6,506 nt of DNA from Deltaproteobacteria bacterium (lineage in GTDB: Bacteria; Desulfobacterota; BSN033; UBA1163): contig VGRU01000201.1 of NCBI GenBank assembly GCA_016875255.1, forward strand, positions 1-6,506. The letters are read 5' to 3'. Below are positions 1-6,398 of the stretch, piece after piece. Under the pieces are notes generated by a model that did not search any database, was not told the origin of the DNA, and saw only the letters and a program-made list of their open reading frames with translations. A program made the position numbers and the translations under genes. How positions within the stretch are numbered: position 1 is the first letter of the stretch; each line of letters starts with the position of its first letter.

Positions 1-18
1 AGTATTTTCAAGTTCTTC

Positions 19-45
19 TGGACTCCCGCTTTCGCGGGAGTGACG
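19..45. repeat. REP-like hairpin repeat, copy 1
   Basis: ACTCCCGC (22-29), a TTTC loop and GCGGGAGT (34-41) form a perfect 8-bp stem, flanked by TGG on the left and GACG on the right. The 27 bp align without gaps to 1964-1990, and the four differences keep both stems paired. It is 64 nt beyond the stop codon of the DUF6178-like gene and could mark the 3' end of that transcript. Neither strand has a U-run directly after the stem, so I do not call it an intrinsic terminator. Repeats of this form are widespread dispersed elements in many bacterial genomes. Confidence 0.75.
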
Positions 46-104
46 TTGTTTTTGAGTTTTTCAGCATCCTGTTAGGCAGCGAAAGTGAAAAAAGGGAGGA
101 TATT

Positions 105-1829
105 TCAGGAGCGAATGAGGAGCCCTTTTATAAACCGGGGGTCGATCTCTTCTCCGGGAGGAATTTTTCCAAAAGCCTCCTCAAAGAGACTGAGGCAGAA
201 CTCCTGGAATTCAACGAGATGATCCCGCTGATGCGGATCGCTTTCCATCGAACCCAACCCTTCTCTTAATTCATTCCGCATCTCCGCCTTTATCATCCCT
301 TTTCCCTGAACATCTCTTTCGAATAGATGTGAAAAAAGGTTTTGCAATCGAACCTTTTCGATGGGTTCAAATTTACAAGTCCCCAGAAGAACCTGGTTTG
401 CCAGGGCTGTGAGAAAAATGGTGGAGAGCGTGATTTCCTGCCACCTTTCAGGATGGCACCCGCTCAAGTCCATCCCTTTTAAAAACGGGAAAGAAATCTT
501 AAGCCTCTCTCCGAAGAAGGAGAGGAGCGCTTCGATCGAATCCAAAAAGCTCTCCATCGCTTTTAAATCCCGAAGGTCTTTGAAATCATCGTACACCCCA
601 TCCCGATAAAAGGCCGGTCTTTTCCTTAAGACCCCTTCCATCTTATCAAAATAGGGAGTATCCAGAAGGACGAGATGCTCCGGCTCTTTCCCCAACCAGG
701 AATGGCTCAGAATCGCGGAGGCTCTCTTCCTTAACAGGAGCGTCAGGCTCACACCGCATTGAAAGATTTTTTGATTGGGAAGAGAGAGGAGGATGTCAAC
801 GCCCTTTTTTTCTTCCTCACTGCTCAAGTATTGAAGGCCAAGGTTCAAATAGTGATAGGCTTTCTGAATCACCCTCTCCGTGCCAGAGAGATTGGAAAGG
901 TCGATTGCCTCTGCGATGATGGCCTTATTACAGAGGGATGTGATCTCCTGTTTCAACCGATCCTGTTCCTGGGGGTCGTCTATCCGCGAGAGGATTGCTG
1001 AGAAGAAAGGGCCTTCGTTGTGAAAGGTTAGGTAGTAAATGGAGCTTTCCCTCCTCAATGGTTCAGGACCTATTGGCTTGAATGCATCCTCTCTCTTCAA
1101 CAGGGATTCCGGCTGGATAAATTGGTAAATGTCCAGCGCCTCCTCAAAATCGGGAAATCCGTAATCATTCAATCGGCTATTGCGAAAACGATATCCTGTC
1201 TCCTCAAGCTCTGATTCCAGTTCGGAGATGAGCGCCTCCATCAGCCTCCGGTAGCCTTCGCTGTCTATCCGAGAGAAGGTTTTTAAAAAAGGCTCAAAGA
1301 CCTCTCTTGTCTTCACCCCTTTAAACCCGATGAAATAGAATTGATCCAGAGTGAATAGAGGAAGGCTGTCCATCTGCTCGGTCTGTTCTCCCTCCAGCGT
1401 GGTGACGCGGATAAACTTTTTAAGAATGAGGGCGACAAATTCAGGATCCGTTGTCCGGATAAATTGGGCCACTTTCTTGTCGCCCGATTCGAGAAGAGTC
1501 TCGATCCAGTGAAGGACCTTCTCCGGATCGATCTGATCCCTCTTCCAGAACTCGAGGTCGAGAAGGTATTGAAACTGCTCCGGAGTAGTGAGGGAGATGA
1601 GGTCGAGGCAATCCTTTTCGCCTATCTCTTTGACGGTTAAAAAGATTTCCTGTTCTGGGAGGGATTGAACCAATTCCTCCGGATGTTCGGAAAGAAAGAG
1701 GGTGTGAAGCCGTTCTTTTCCACGACTGCGAAGAACAAGTTCCAATTGATTCTGAAGGGAAAGGGATTGGAAGAGCTTTCGGGCTTCTTTCGGATCTTCG
1801 GGCAAGGTTAATAAAGAGGGACCAGTCAT
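105..1829 (-). CDS. Uncharacterised helical protein, DUF6178-like (574 aa)
   Basis: I recognise this only as a probable member of the DUF6178 family, long uncharacterised proteins known mainly from deltaproteobacteria; no biochemical role is established that I can name. The protein has no signal peptide or transmembrane stretch, so it is probably cytosolic. It looks almost entirely alpha-helical and acidic: residues about 12-140 form successive short amphipathic helices (LFQSLSLQNQLELVLRS, then PEELVQSLPEQEIFLTVKEI, then PEQFQYLLDLEFWKRDQIDP) that recall the helical superhelix of MgtE N-domains. That resemblance is an impression, not an alignment. The ATG at 1829 is preceded by AGAAGGG (1836-1842) six nt away. 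An intrinsic terminator lies just upstream, so the gene is either attenuated or read by leak-through. The gene follows groEL on the same strand after 370 bp. The long intact frame makes it a confident gene; family and function are much less sure. Confidence 0.85.
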   Translation of the reverse strand: MTGPSLLTLPEDPKEARKLFQSLSLQNQLELVLRSRGKERLHTLFLSEHPEELVQSLPEQEIFLTVKEIGEKDCLDLISLTTPEQFQYLLDLEFWKRDQIDPEKVLHWIETLLESGDKKVAQFIRTTDPEFVALILKKFIRVTTLEGEQTEQMDSLPLFTLDQFYFIGFKGVKTREVFEPFLKTFSRIDSEGYRRLMEALISELESELEETGYRFRNSRLNDYGFPDFEEALDIYQFIQPESLLKREDAFKPIGPEPLRRESSIYYLTFHNEGPFFSAILSRIDDPQEQDRLKQEITSLCNKAIIAEAIDLSNLSGTERVIQKAYHYLNLGLQYLSSEEEKKGVDILLSLPNQKIFQCGVSLTLLLRKRASAILSHSWLGKEPEHLVLLDTPYFDKMEGVLRKRPAFYRDGVYDDFKDLRDLKAMESFLDSIEALLSFFGERLKISFPFLKGMDLSGCHPERWQEITLSTIFLTALANQVLLGTCKFEPIEKVRLQNLFSHLFERDVQGKGMIKAEMRNELREGLGSMESDPHQRDHLVEFQEFCLSLFEEAFGKIPPGEEIDPRFIKGLLIRS

Positions 1830-1835
1830 TTAAAA

Positions 1836-1842
1836 CCCTTCT
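1836..1842 (-). promoter_or_regulatory. Ribosome binding site of the DUF6178-like gene
   Basis: Read on the minus strand, AGAAGGG ends six nt before the ATG at 1829. It is a moderate Shine-Dalgarno match and supports this start. The site begins four nt past the U-tract of the terminator hairpin, so folding of that hairpin could also affect access to it. Confidence 0.55.
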
Positions 1843-1846
1843 CATT

Positions 1847-1879
1847 AAAAAGAAGAGCGGGTCTGAAACCCGCCCTTCT
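1847..1879 (-). terminator. Intrinsic terminator between groEL and the DUF6178-like gene
   Basis: On the minus strand AGAAGGGCGGGT (1879-1868), a TTCAG loop and ACCCGCTCTTCT (1862-1851) make a 12-bp stem with a single G-U wobble. A run of five U (1851-1847) follows at once. This is a textbook Rho-independent terminator for leftward transcription and has no T-run for the plus direction. It would end groEL transcripts after a roughly 320-nt 3' region. It lies 17 nt upstream of the DUF6178-like start codon, so it may equally be an attenuator for that gene. Confidence 0.8.
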
Positions 1880-1887
1880 CCTTAATC

Positions 1888-2030
1888 TAATTAGAATCTG
1901 TTTATAAACAACATTTTCCGTCATGCCGGACTTGATCCGGCATCCAGGAGGTCTTGAAAGGACTGGATTCCGGCTTTCGCCGGAATGACGATTCTGATTG
2001 AGGGGGCAATTCATAAACAGACACTAATTA
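1888..2030. mobile_element. MITE-like composite inverted-repeat element (143 bp)
   Basis: The ends are inverted repeats, TAATTAGAATCTGTTTAT (1888-1905) and ATAAACAGACACTAATTA (2013-2030), matching at 16 of 18 positions. Between them lies a 72-bp nested palindrome (1919-1990): CGTCATGCCGG pairs with CCGGAATGACG, and CCGGCATCCAG pairs with CTGGATTCCGG. Each half is also a hairpin, with stems 1923-1930/1936-1943 and 1967-1974/1979-1986. The terminal TAATTA is self-complementary and could be part of the repeat or a target duplication. No transposase is present. A non-autonomous element or a REP-type bimolecular repeat (BIME-like) are the two readings; the sequence alone does not decide between them. 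Confidence 0.55.
1964..1990. repeat. REP-like hairpin repeat, copy 2
   Basis: ATTCCGGC (1967-1974), a TTTC loop and GCCGGAAT (1979-1986) form an 8-bp perfect stem with the same TGG and GACG flanks as the repeat at 19-45. Relative to that copy a C-G pair has become T-A and another C-G pair has become G-C. This copy makes the right half of the composite palindrome 1919-1990. Confidence 0.75.
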
Positions 2031-2037
2031 ATGCCCC

Positions 2038-2196
2038 ATGCCCGGAGGGCACCCTCAAACCATGACAATATTCCGGGCATTTCGGTTACGGCTACGAAGC
2101 CCGTTTCGGTTATCGGTTACATGCAAAGAACTAAGAGACGCTAAACGTAACCTTTTACTAACGATACGGGCATCGTTACCGTTTAACGAACCCTTT
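2038..2196. repeat. Degenerate repeat block downstream of groEL
   Basis: No gene is supported here. The block holds ATGCCCGGA (2038-2046) inverted against TCCGGGCAT (2072-2080). Several GGTTAC/GTAACC-type words follow, and then the perfect hairpin TAACGAT-ACGGGC-ATCGTTA (2159-2178), whose near edge is 22 nt past the groEL stop. Three words recur in the same order and orientation in the groES-groEL spacer: GCCCGTTTCG (2099-2108), GACGCTAAACG (2137-2147) and AACGATACGGGC (2160-2171). No U-run follows the hairpin on the minus strand, so it is not called a terminator. With the MITE-like element and the terminator it accounts for the 370-bp gap between groEL and the next gene. Confidence 0.6.
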
Positions 2197-2199
2197 TTT

Positions 2200-3828
<1,629 letters not shown>

Positions 3829-3886
3829 TCATTTGCTTCACGTTTAGTTAGAAAATAAATGTCAAGGGTCAAAAGGTAAAGGTTAA

Positions 3887-3906
3887 CCTGCCTGCCGGTA
3901 GGCAGG
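3887..3906. repeat. CCTGCCT/AGGCAGG hairpin, short form
   Basis: CCTGCCT (3887-3893), a six-base GCCGGT loop and AGGCAGG (3900-3906) form a perfect 7-bp stem. The arms are identical to those of the longer hairpin 34 bp to the right, so the two are related insert modules. No U-run follows on either strand. Confidence 0.7.
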
Positions 3907-3939
3907 GATGCCCGTTTCGTCAAGGGGTTACGTGTATCG

Positions 3940-3973
3940 CCTGCCTGCGCGAAGCCGCTACGGCGAAGGCAGG
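3940..3973. repeat. CCTGCCT/AGGCAGG hairpin, long form
   Basis: CCTGCCT (3940-3946) pairs with AGGCAGG (3967-3973), and an inner stem GCCG (3954-3957) pairs with CGGC (3961-3964) around a CTA loop. It falls between words that the block downstream of groEL keeps much closer together, as if this module was inserted there. It is not an intrinsic terminator in either direction. Confidence 0.7.
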
Positions 3974-4074
3974 TCTTAAATTCTTACCCTTACCCTTTGA
4001 CGCTAAACGATACAGGCCTCCTAACCCTAACCGTGACCTATGCCATTTTCATTGTTTGTGAGTGGCCTAACGAC

Positions 4075-4092
4075 CATGGGCAATTGCCCATG
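4075..4092. promoter_or_regulatory. Perfect 18-bp palindrome behind groES
   Basis: CATGGGCAATTGCCCATG reads identically on both strands. It starts 21 nt past the groES stop codon on the minus strand. With no loop bases it fits a dimeric protein-binding site or a cruciform better than an RNA hairpin, though RNA with a four-base AATT loop could form a 7-bp stem. No U-run follows, so a terminator role is not supported. Function is unknown. Confidence 0.5.
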
Positions 4093-4113
4093 AATTTATG
4101 AATTTCTGATCAA

Positions 4114-4404
4114 TCACTTCTCAATGACCGCAAGGACTTCATCTTCCCGCATCATCAGATGCTCTTCTCCATCGATCTTCACCTCTGTGCCTGCATATCG
4201 GGCAAAGAGGATCCGGTCGCCCTTCTTCACATCTAACGGAATTTTTTTCCCGTCCTTATTCAACTTTCCTTCTCCGACAGCGATCACTTTACCTTCGATC
4301 GGTTTCTCCTTGGCCGAATCAGGGATAATGATTCCTCCCTTCGTTTTTTCTTCTTCCTCCAACCTTTTGACGATGAGCCGGTCATGAAGCGGCCTGATTT
4401 GCAT
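4114..4404 (-). CDS. groES: Co-chaperonin GroES (Hsp10), 96 aa
   Basis: This is the heptameric lid that caps GroEL and triggers release of the substrate into the closed cavity. Full family length and all landmarks are present: the N-terminal [12 protein letters not shown] strand (3-14), the mobile loop about residues 17-35 with the GroEL-contacting GGIIIP (23-28), the GKVIAVGEG strand (38-46), [17 protein letters not shown] (59-75) and the C-terminal [10 protein letters not shown]. The ATG at 4404 follows AAGGAGG nine nt upstream, and a well-formed promoter lies close above it. It is the first gene of the groES-groEL unit. The 300-bp gap after it is atypical, as this pair is usually tightly spaced. 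Confidence 0.98.
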   Translation of the reverse strand: MQIRPLHDRLIVKRLEEEEKTKGGIIIPDSAKEKPIEGKVIAVGEGKLNKDGKKIPLDVKKGDRILFARYAGTEVKIDGEEHLMMREDEVLAVIEK

Positions 4405-4413
4405 AGATATAGA

Positions 4414-4420
4414 CCTCCTT
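4414..4420 (-). promoter_or_regulatory. Ribosome binding site of groES
   Basis: On the minus strand AAGGAGG lies nine nt before the groES ATG, inside a longer AGAAAGGAGGTC match to the 16S anti-Shine-Dalgarno region. It fixes the start at 4404 and predicts strong translation. Confidence 0.85.
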
Positions 4421-4440
4421 TCTGATAAAATTTCCCAAAA

Positions 4441-4469
4441 TGTATAATCATCAAACCCCTGTTTGTCAA
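4441..4469 (-). promoter_or_regulatory. Promoter of groES-groEL
   Basis: On the minus strand a perfect -35 TTGACA (4469-4464) is followed by a 17-bp spacer and a -10 TATACA (4446-4441). The predicted start of transcription falls near 4434, giving a leader of about 30 nt with the ribosome site in it. The spacer contains CAAAC-AGGG-GTTTG, a short inverted repeat (4452-4465). There is no CIRCE operator (TTAGCACTC-N9-GAGTGCTAA) and no clear sigma-32 type -10 (CCCCAT), so heat control, if any, works by another means. Confidence 0.7.
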
Positions 4470-4505
4470 CCTTTCTATGTTTCCAGGCCGAATGTCCCGG
4501 ACCAC

Positions 4506-4535
4506 TTGAAAAATCATACTATCGAGTATTATCAA
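4506..4535 (+). promoter_or_regulatory. Possible promoter of the metE-like gene, with palindrome in the spacer
   Basis: TTGAAA (4506-4511), an 18-bp spacer and TATCAA (4530-4535) make a weak sigma-70-like match pointing to the plus-strand gene, with an untranslated leader of about 70 nt. The spacer contains ATACT-ATCG-AGTAT (4516-4529), a perfect 5-bp inverted repeat that could be an operator half-site pair. The site lies back to back with the groES promoter. Confidence 0.35.
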
Positions 4536-4613
4536 TAAGTTACGTCTCTAAAGAGGGAGAACGTATCTATCAAATCCCATTGATTTTTTTTTAAAAAAAG
4601 TTTATGAAAGACC

Positions 4614-5648
4614 ATGACTTTTACAGACTCTTTCCTCACCACAAGCATTGGATCTTTCCCCCATCTTGATGAAAGGGAGGTATTGCCTCTCATTCTACGG
4701 GATTTTCCCGACGTTCCTTTCTGGCCCCAGTTGCCCAAACGCTTATTTCTCGAAGGGATGGTAGCGCAGTACTCTGAGGGTTTCCCGTCCCTGAAACTGG
4801 ACGAAAAAGACCAGAGGCTCTGGGTCGATACTTCTTCCGGGTTTGATGAGGAAGTCGAAAGATTTTATCAAGCTATGGAAAGGGAAGAGATCGAGTCCTT
4901 CTGTATATCCGAAGATTATGCCAGGGGTCTTCGCCTCCTCAAAGACCTTTCACAGGAAGAGGTGCGGAAAAAGATTAAATACATCAAAGGACAGGTTACA
5001 GGCCCCATCACTTTCGGGCTCTCGTTAACCGACCAGGAAAAGAGACCGATCTTTTACGATTCCACATTGAGAGAAATTCTCATCAGCCATCTCTCATTTA
5101 AAGCTCGATGGCTGGAGAAGAGATTCCACGACCTCTTTCCCGGAATTCCAACGATCATCTTTTTCGACGAACCCGGACTCTCCGCCTTTGGCTCTGCTTT
5201 TTCAGGCCTGAATCAAGAGGATGTAATCCTCTCCCTCAATGAATGCTTCAGCGCTGTCGGAGGATTAAAGGGGGTCCATTGCTGCGGAAATACCGACTGG
5301 AGCCTGCTTCTCTCGACGAAACTCGACATCCTCAGTTTCGACGCCTACGGTTATCTGGAGAACCTCTCCCTCTATCCAAGGGAGTTAAAAACCTTTTTGG
5401 AGCGAGGAGGAATCCTGGCCTGGGGTCTCATTCCCACCAGCGAGGATATTCAAAAAGAGGATGTCCAAAGTCTGGTAAAACGCTTCAGGACAGGGGTGGA
5501 GATGCTTTCAAAAGAAGGAATCGATCCGGCGCTTTTAGAGAGAGCGATCCTCACCCCCAGTTGCGGCACGGCTTCTCTTCCAATTGATCTTGCCGAACGT
5601 GTCTGTCACCTCACCGCCGAAGTCTCAAAAAGACTTAAAGAAAAATAA
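4614..5648 (+). CDS. MetE C-terminal-like / UROD-like TIM-barrel methyltransferase (344 aa)
   Basis: This protein resembles the C-terminal catalytic barrel of cobalamin-independent methionine synthase and the uroporphyrinogen decarboxylase-like superfamily. It is about half of full MetE and lacks the N-terminal folate-binding half. Visible landmarks are SIGSFPH (11-17), the barrel strand GQVTGP (126-131), DEPG (185-188), VHCCGN (221-226) and TPSCG (314-318). By family comparison His222, Cys224 and Cys317 are likely zinc ligands; the fourth ligand position, Glu in E. coli MetE, appears to be Asp243 (SFDAY). A methyl transfer to a thiol such as homocysteine, perhaps from a corrinoid donor, is inferred and not shown. 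The ATG at 4614 is the furthest upstream start in frame (TGA at 4605-4607), and its ribosome site is weak. No terminator is evident behind it. Confidence 0.88.
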   Translation: MTFTDSFLTTSIGSFPHLDEREVLPLILRDFPDVPFWPQLPKRLFLEGMVAQYSEGFPSLKLDEKDQRLWVDTSSGFDEEVERFYQAMEREEIESFCISEDYARGLRLLKDLSQEEVRKKIKYIKGQVTGPITFGLSLTDQEKRPIFYDSTLREILISHLSFKARWLEKRFHDLFPGIPTIIFFDEPGLSAFGSAFSGLNQEDVILSLNECFSAVGGLKGVHCCGNTDWSLLLSTKLDILSFDAYGYLENLSLYPRELKTFLERGGILAWGLIPTSEDIQKEDVQSLVKRFRTGVEMLSKEGIDPALLERAILTPSCGTASLPIDLAERVCHLTAEVSKRLKEK

Positions 5649-5667
5649 GCCTGCTTTACCTAAAATC

Positions 5668-5696
5668 TTGACAGCGTCCTTAGAGTAGTGTATTGT
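5668..5696 (+). promoter_or_regulatory. Promoter of the toxin-antitoxin cassette
   Basis: A perfect -35 TTGACA (5668-5673), a 17-bp spacer and a -10 TATTGT (5691-5696) precede the antitoxin. Transcription would start near 5703, almost at the ribosome site, so the leader is very short. TGACA (5669-5673) and TGTCA (5694-5698) are inverted copies that overlap the -35 and -10. Autoregulation by the ribbon-helix-helix protein at these sites is plausible, but the half-sites are only 5 bp. Confidence 0.6.
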
Positions 5697-5701
5697 CATA
5701 C

Positions 5702-5709
5702 AGGAGGTG
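5702..5709 (+). promoter_or_regulatory. Ribosome binding site that fixes the antitoxin start
   Basis: AGGAGGTG lies four nt before the ATG at 5714. A longer reading from a TTG at 5693 would place this site inside the coding sequence and overlap the -10 box, so the ATG at 5714 is preferred. Confidence 0.8.
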
Positions 5710-5713
5710 CACA

Positions 5714-5932
5714 ATGCGATCTGTTCTATCCGTTAGTTTATCGGAGAAAGTGGCATCCGATCTTGACAATTATGCCAGGAAGACCGGCAGGACGAAGAGC
5801 GACATCGTGAAGGAATCGGTCAGCCTCTATCTCTGGGAGGCGCGTTTTCGTAAAATCCGTAAACAGCTTTCCGTCAACGCAAAAAAAGCGGGCATTGTCA
5901 GCGAAGACGATCTTTTCAAGGCCATCTCATGA
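5714..5932 (+). CDS. CopG-like ribbon-helix-helix antitoxin (72 aa)
   Basis: This small protein has the ribbon-helix-helix plan: a beta strand at residues 1-8 (RSVLSVSL), helix A over about 10-24 (SEKVASDLDNYARKTG), the turn RTKSD, and helix B over about 28-42 (IVKESVSLYLWEA). The C-terminal part (about 43-72) is basic then acidic and probably wraps the toxin. Such proteins dimerise, bind operator DNA through the strand and neutralise a partner toxin. The start is the ATG at 5714 behind AGGAGGTG, not an in-frame TTG 21 nt upstream. The stop overlaps the toxin start as ATGA, the usual coupling in type II toxin-antitoxin pairs. The fold call is strong; the antitoxin role rests on the neighbour. 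Confidence 0.9.
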   Translation: MRSVLSVSLSEKVASDLDNYARKTGRTKSDIVKESVSLYLWEARFRKIRKQLSVNAKKAGIVSEDDLFKAIS

Positions 5933-6333
5933 AAGCCGTCTTCGATACCAACGTGCTTGTCGCCGCTTTTCTCACCGAAGGGATTTGCACAAAGCTTCTC
6001 ACTAGAGCAAGGAAAAAACAGTTTTACCTTTTAATCTCCCCCGATATCCTCCGGGAATTTGACAAGGTCCTCACCAAAAAATTTTCATCTTCGGCTCAAC
6101 AGATCAAAGAGGCTCATCAAATCATTTTAGAAGCAGCTAATCTTATTGAACCTCCCCATGTATTGGTAAAAGGGGCCTGTCGGGATCCTGATGATGACCG
6201 AATTTTGGCGTGCGCAGTCGCCTCCAAAGCGGACTATCTTGTTTCAGGAGACTCCGATTTATTGGATTTGTACAAATTTCAGGGGACAAAGATAGTCAGC
6301 CCCAAAACCTTTGAAATGCTCTTTGAAGATTGA
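5929..6333 (+). CDS. PIN-domain toxin, putative ribonuclease (134 aa)
   Basis: This is a PIN-fold protein of the COG1569 type ('putative toxin component, PIN family'), a distant relative of VapC. PIN toxins are Mg-dependent endoribonucleases. The acidic site can be read off: Asp6 in VFDTNVL (4-10), Glu43 in PDILREFDKVL (38-48), Asp90 in the CRDPDDDRIL run (84-93), and Asp108/Asp110 in SGDSDLL (106-112). Length is normal for the group and all acidic positions are present, so it should be active. It overlaps the antitoxin gene by four bases (ATGA), and the RHH partner is the common pairing for this PIN group. The natural RNA target cannot be told from sequence. The gene converges with the partial gene at the right edge. 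Confidence 0.92.
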   Translation: MKAVFDTNVLVAAFLTEGICTKLLTRARKKQFYLLISPDILREFDKVLTKKFSSSAQQIKEAHQIILEAANLIEPPHVLVKGACRDPDDDRILACAVASKADYLVSGDSDLLDLYKFQGTKIVSPKTFEMLFED

Positions 6334-6398
6334 AAAACGTAAAGCACGGTTAACTTCCCATCTTCCTGTTAATAATATCGGTAACTACTCGATCTTCC

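Larger units (their letters stand above)
3841..4009. repeat. Nested inverted-repeat block inside the groES-groEL spacer
   Basis: No gene is supported in the 300 bp between groES and groEL. The block is symmetric at several levels. CGTTTAG (3841-3847) opposes CTAAACG (4003-4009). GTCAAAAGGTAAAGGTTAA (3868-3886) opposes CTTACCCTTACCCTTTGAC (3983-4001), pairing at 15 of 19 positions. Inside lie two hairpins with identical CCTGCCT/AGGCAGG arms, at 3887-3906 and 3940-3973; the second has an inner GCCG-CTA-CGGC stem. CCTGCC-type hairpins of this style are common dispersed repeats. The block would fold into extended structure in a groES-groEL transcript. Confidence 0.65.

Noticed and set aside
361..1001. 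Plus-strand open frames opposite the DUF6178-like gene
   Set aside because: They are antisense shadows of a long continuous minus-strand gene, without ribosome sites or family features.
1826..2014. 62-codon open frame on the minus strand spanning the MITE-like element
   Set aside because: Its peptide (HSGESRNPV ... GCRIKSGMT) is the well-known translation of this kind of dispersed hairpin repeat, it runs through the terminator, and it overlaps the start of the DUF6178-like gene. It is a repeat artefact.
4021..4032. CTAACCCTAACC, telomere-like CCCTAA repeats
   Set aside because: Only about two units in a bacterial spacer rich in similar TTACCC/GGGTAA words; chance or part of the degenerate repeat.
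4584..4599. T9A7 tract before the metE-like gene as a terminator or regulatory element
   Set aside because: No GC-rich stem precedes the T-run, so it is not an intrinsic terminator. It is probably just an A/T-rich, possibly curved, leader segment.
4405..4613. CIRCE or sigma-32 heat-shock control upstream of groES
   Set aside because: Neither TTAGCACTC-N9-GAGTGCTAA nor a CTTGAA...CCCCAT pair facing groES is present; CTTGAA at 4505-4510 points the wrong way and lacks the -10.
4604..4669. 21-codon ORF (ATG at 4604) overlapping the start of the metE-like gene in another frame
   Set aside because: It could be an upstream overlapping ORF, but it has no ribosome site of its own and the peptide shows no leader-peptide codon run.
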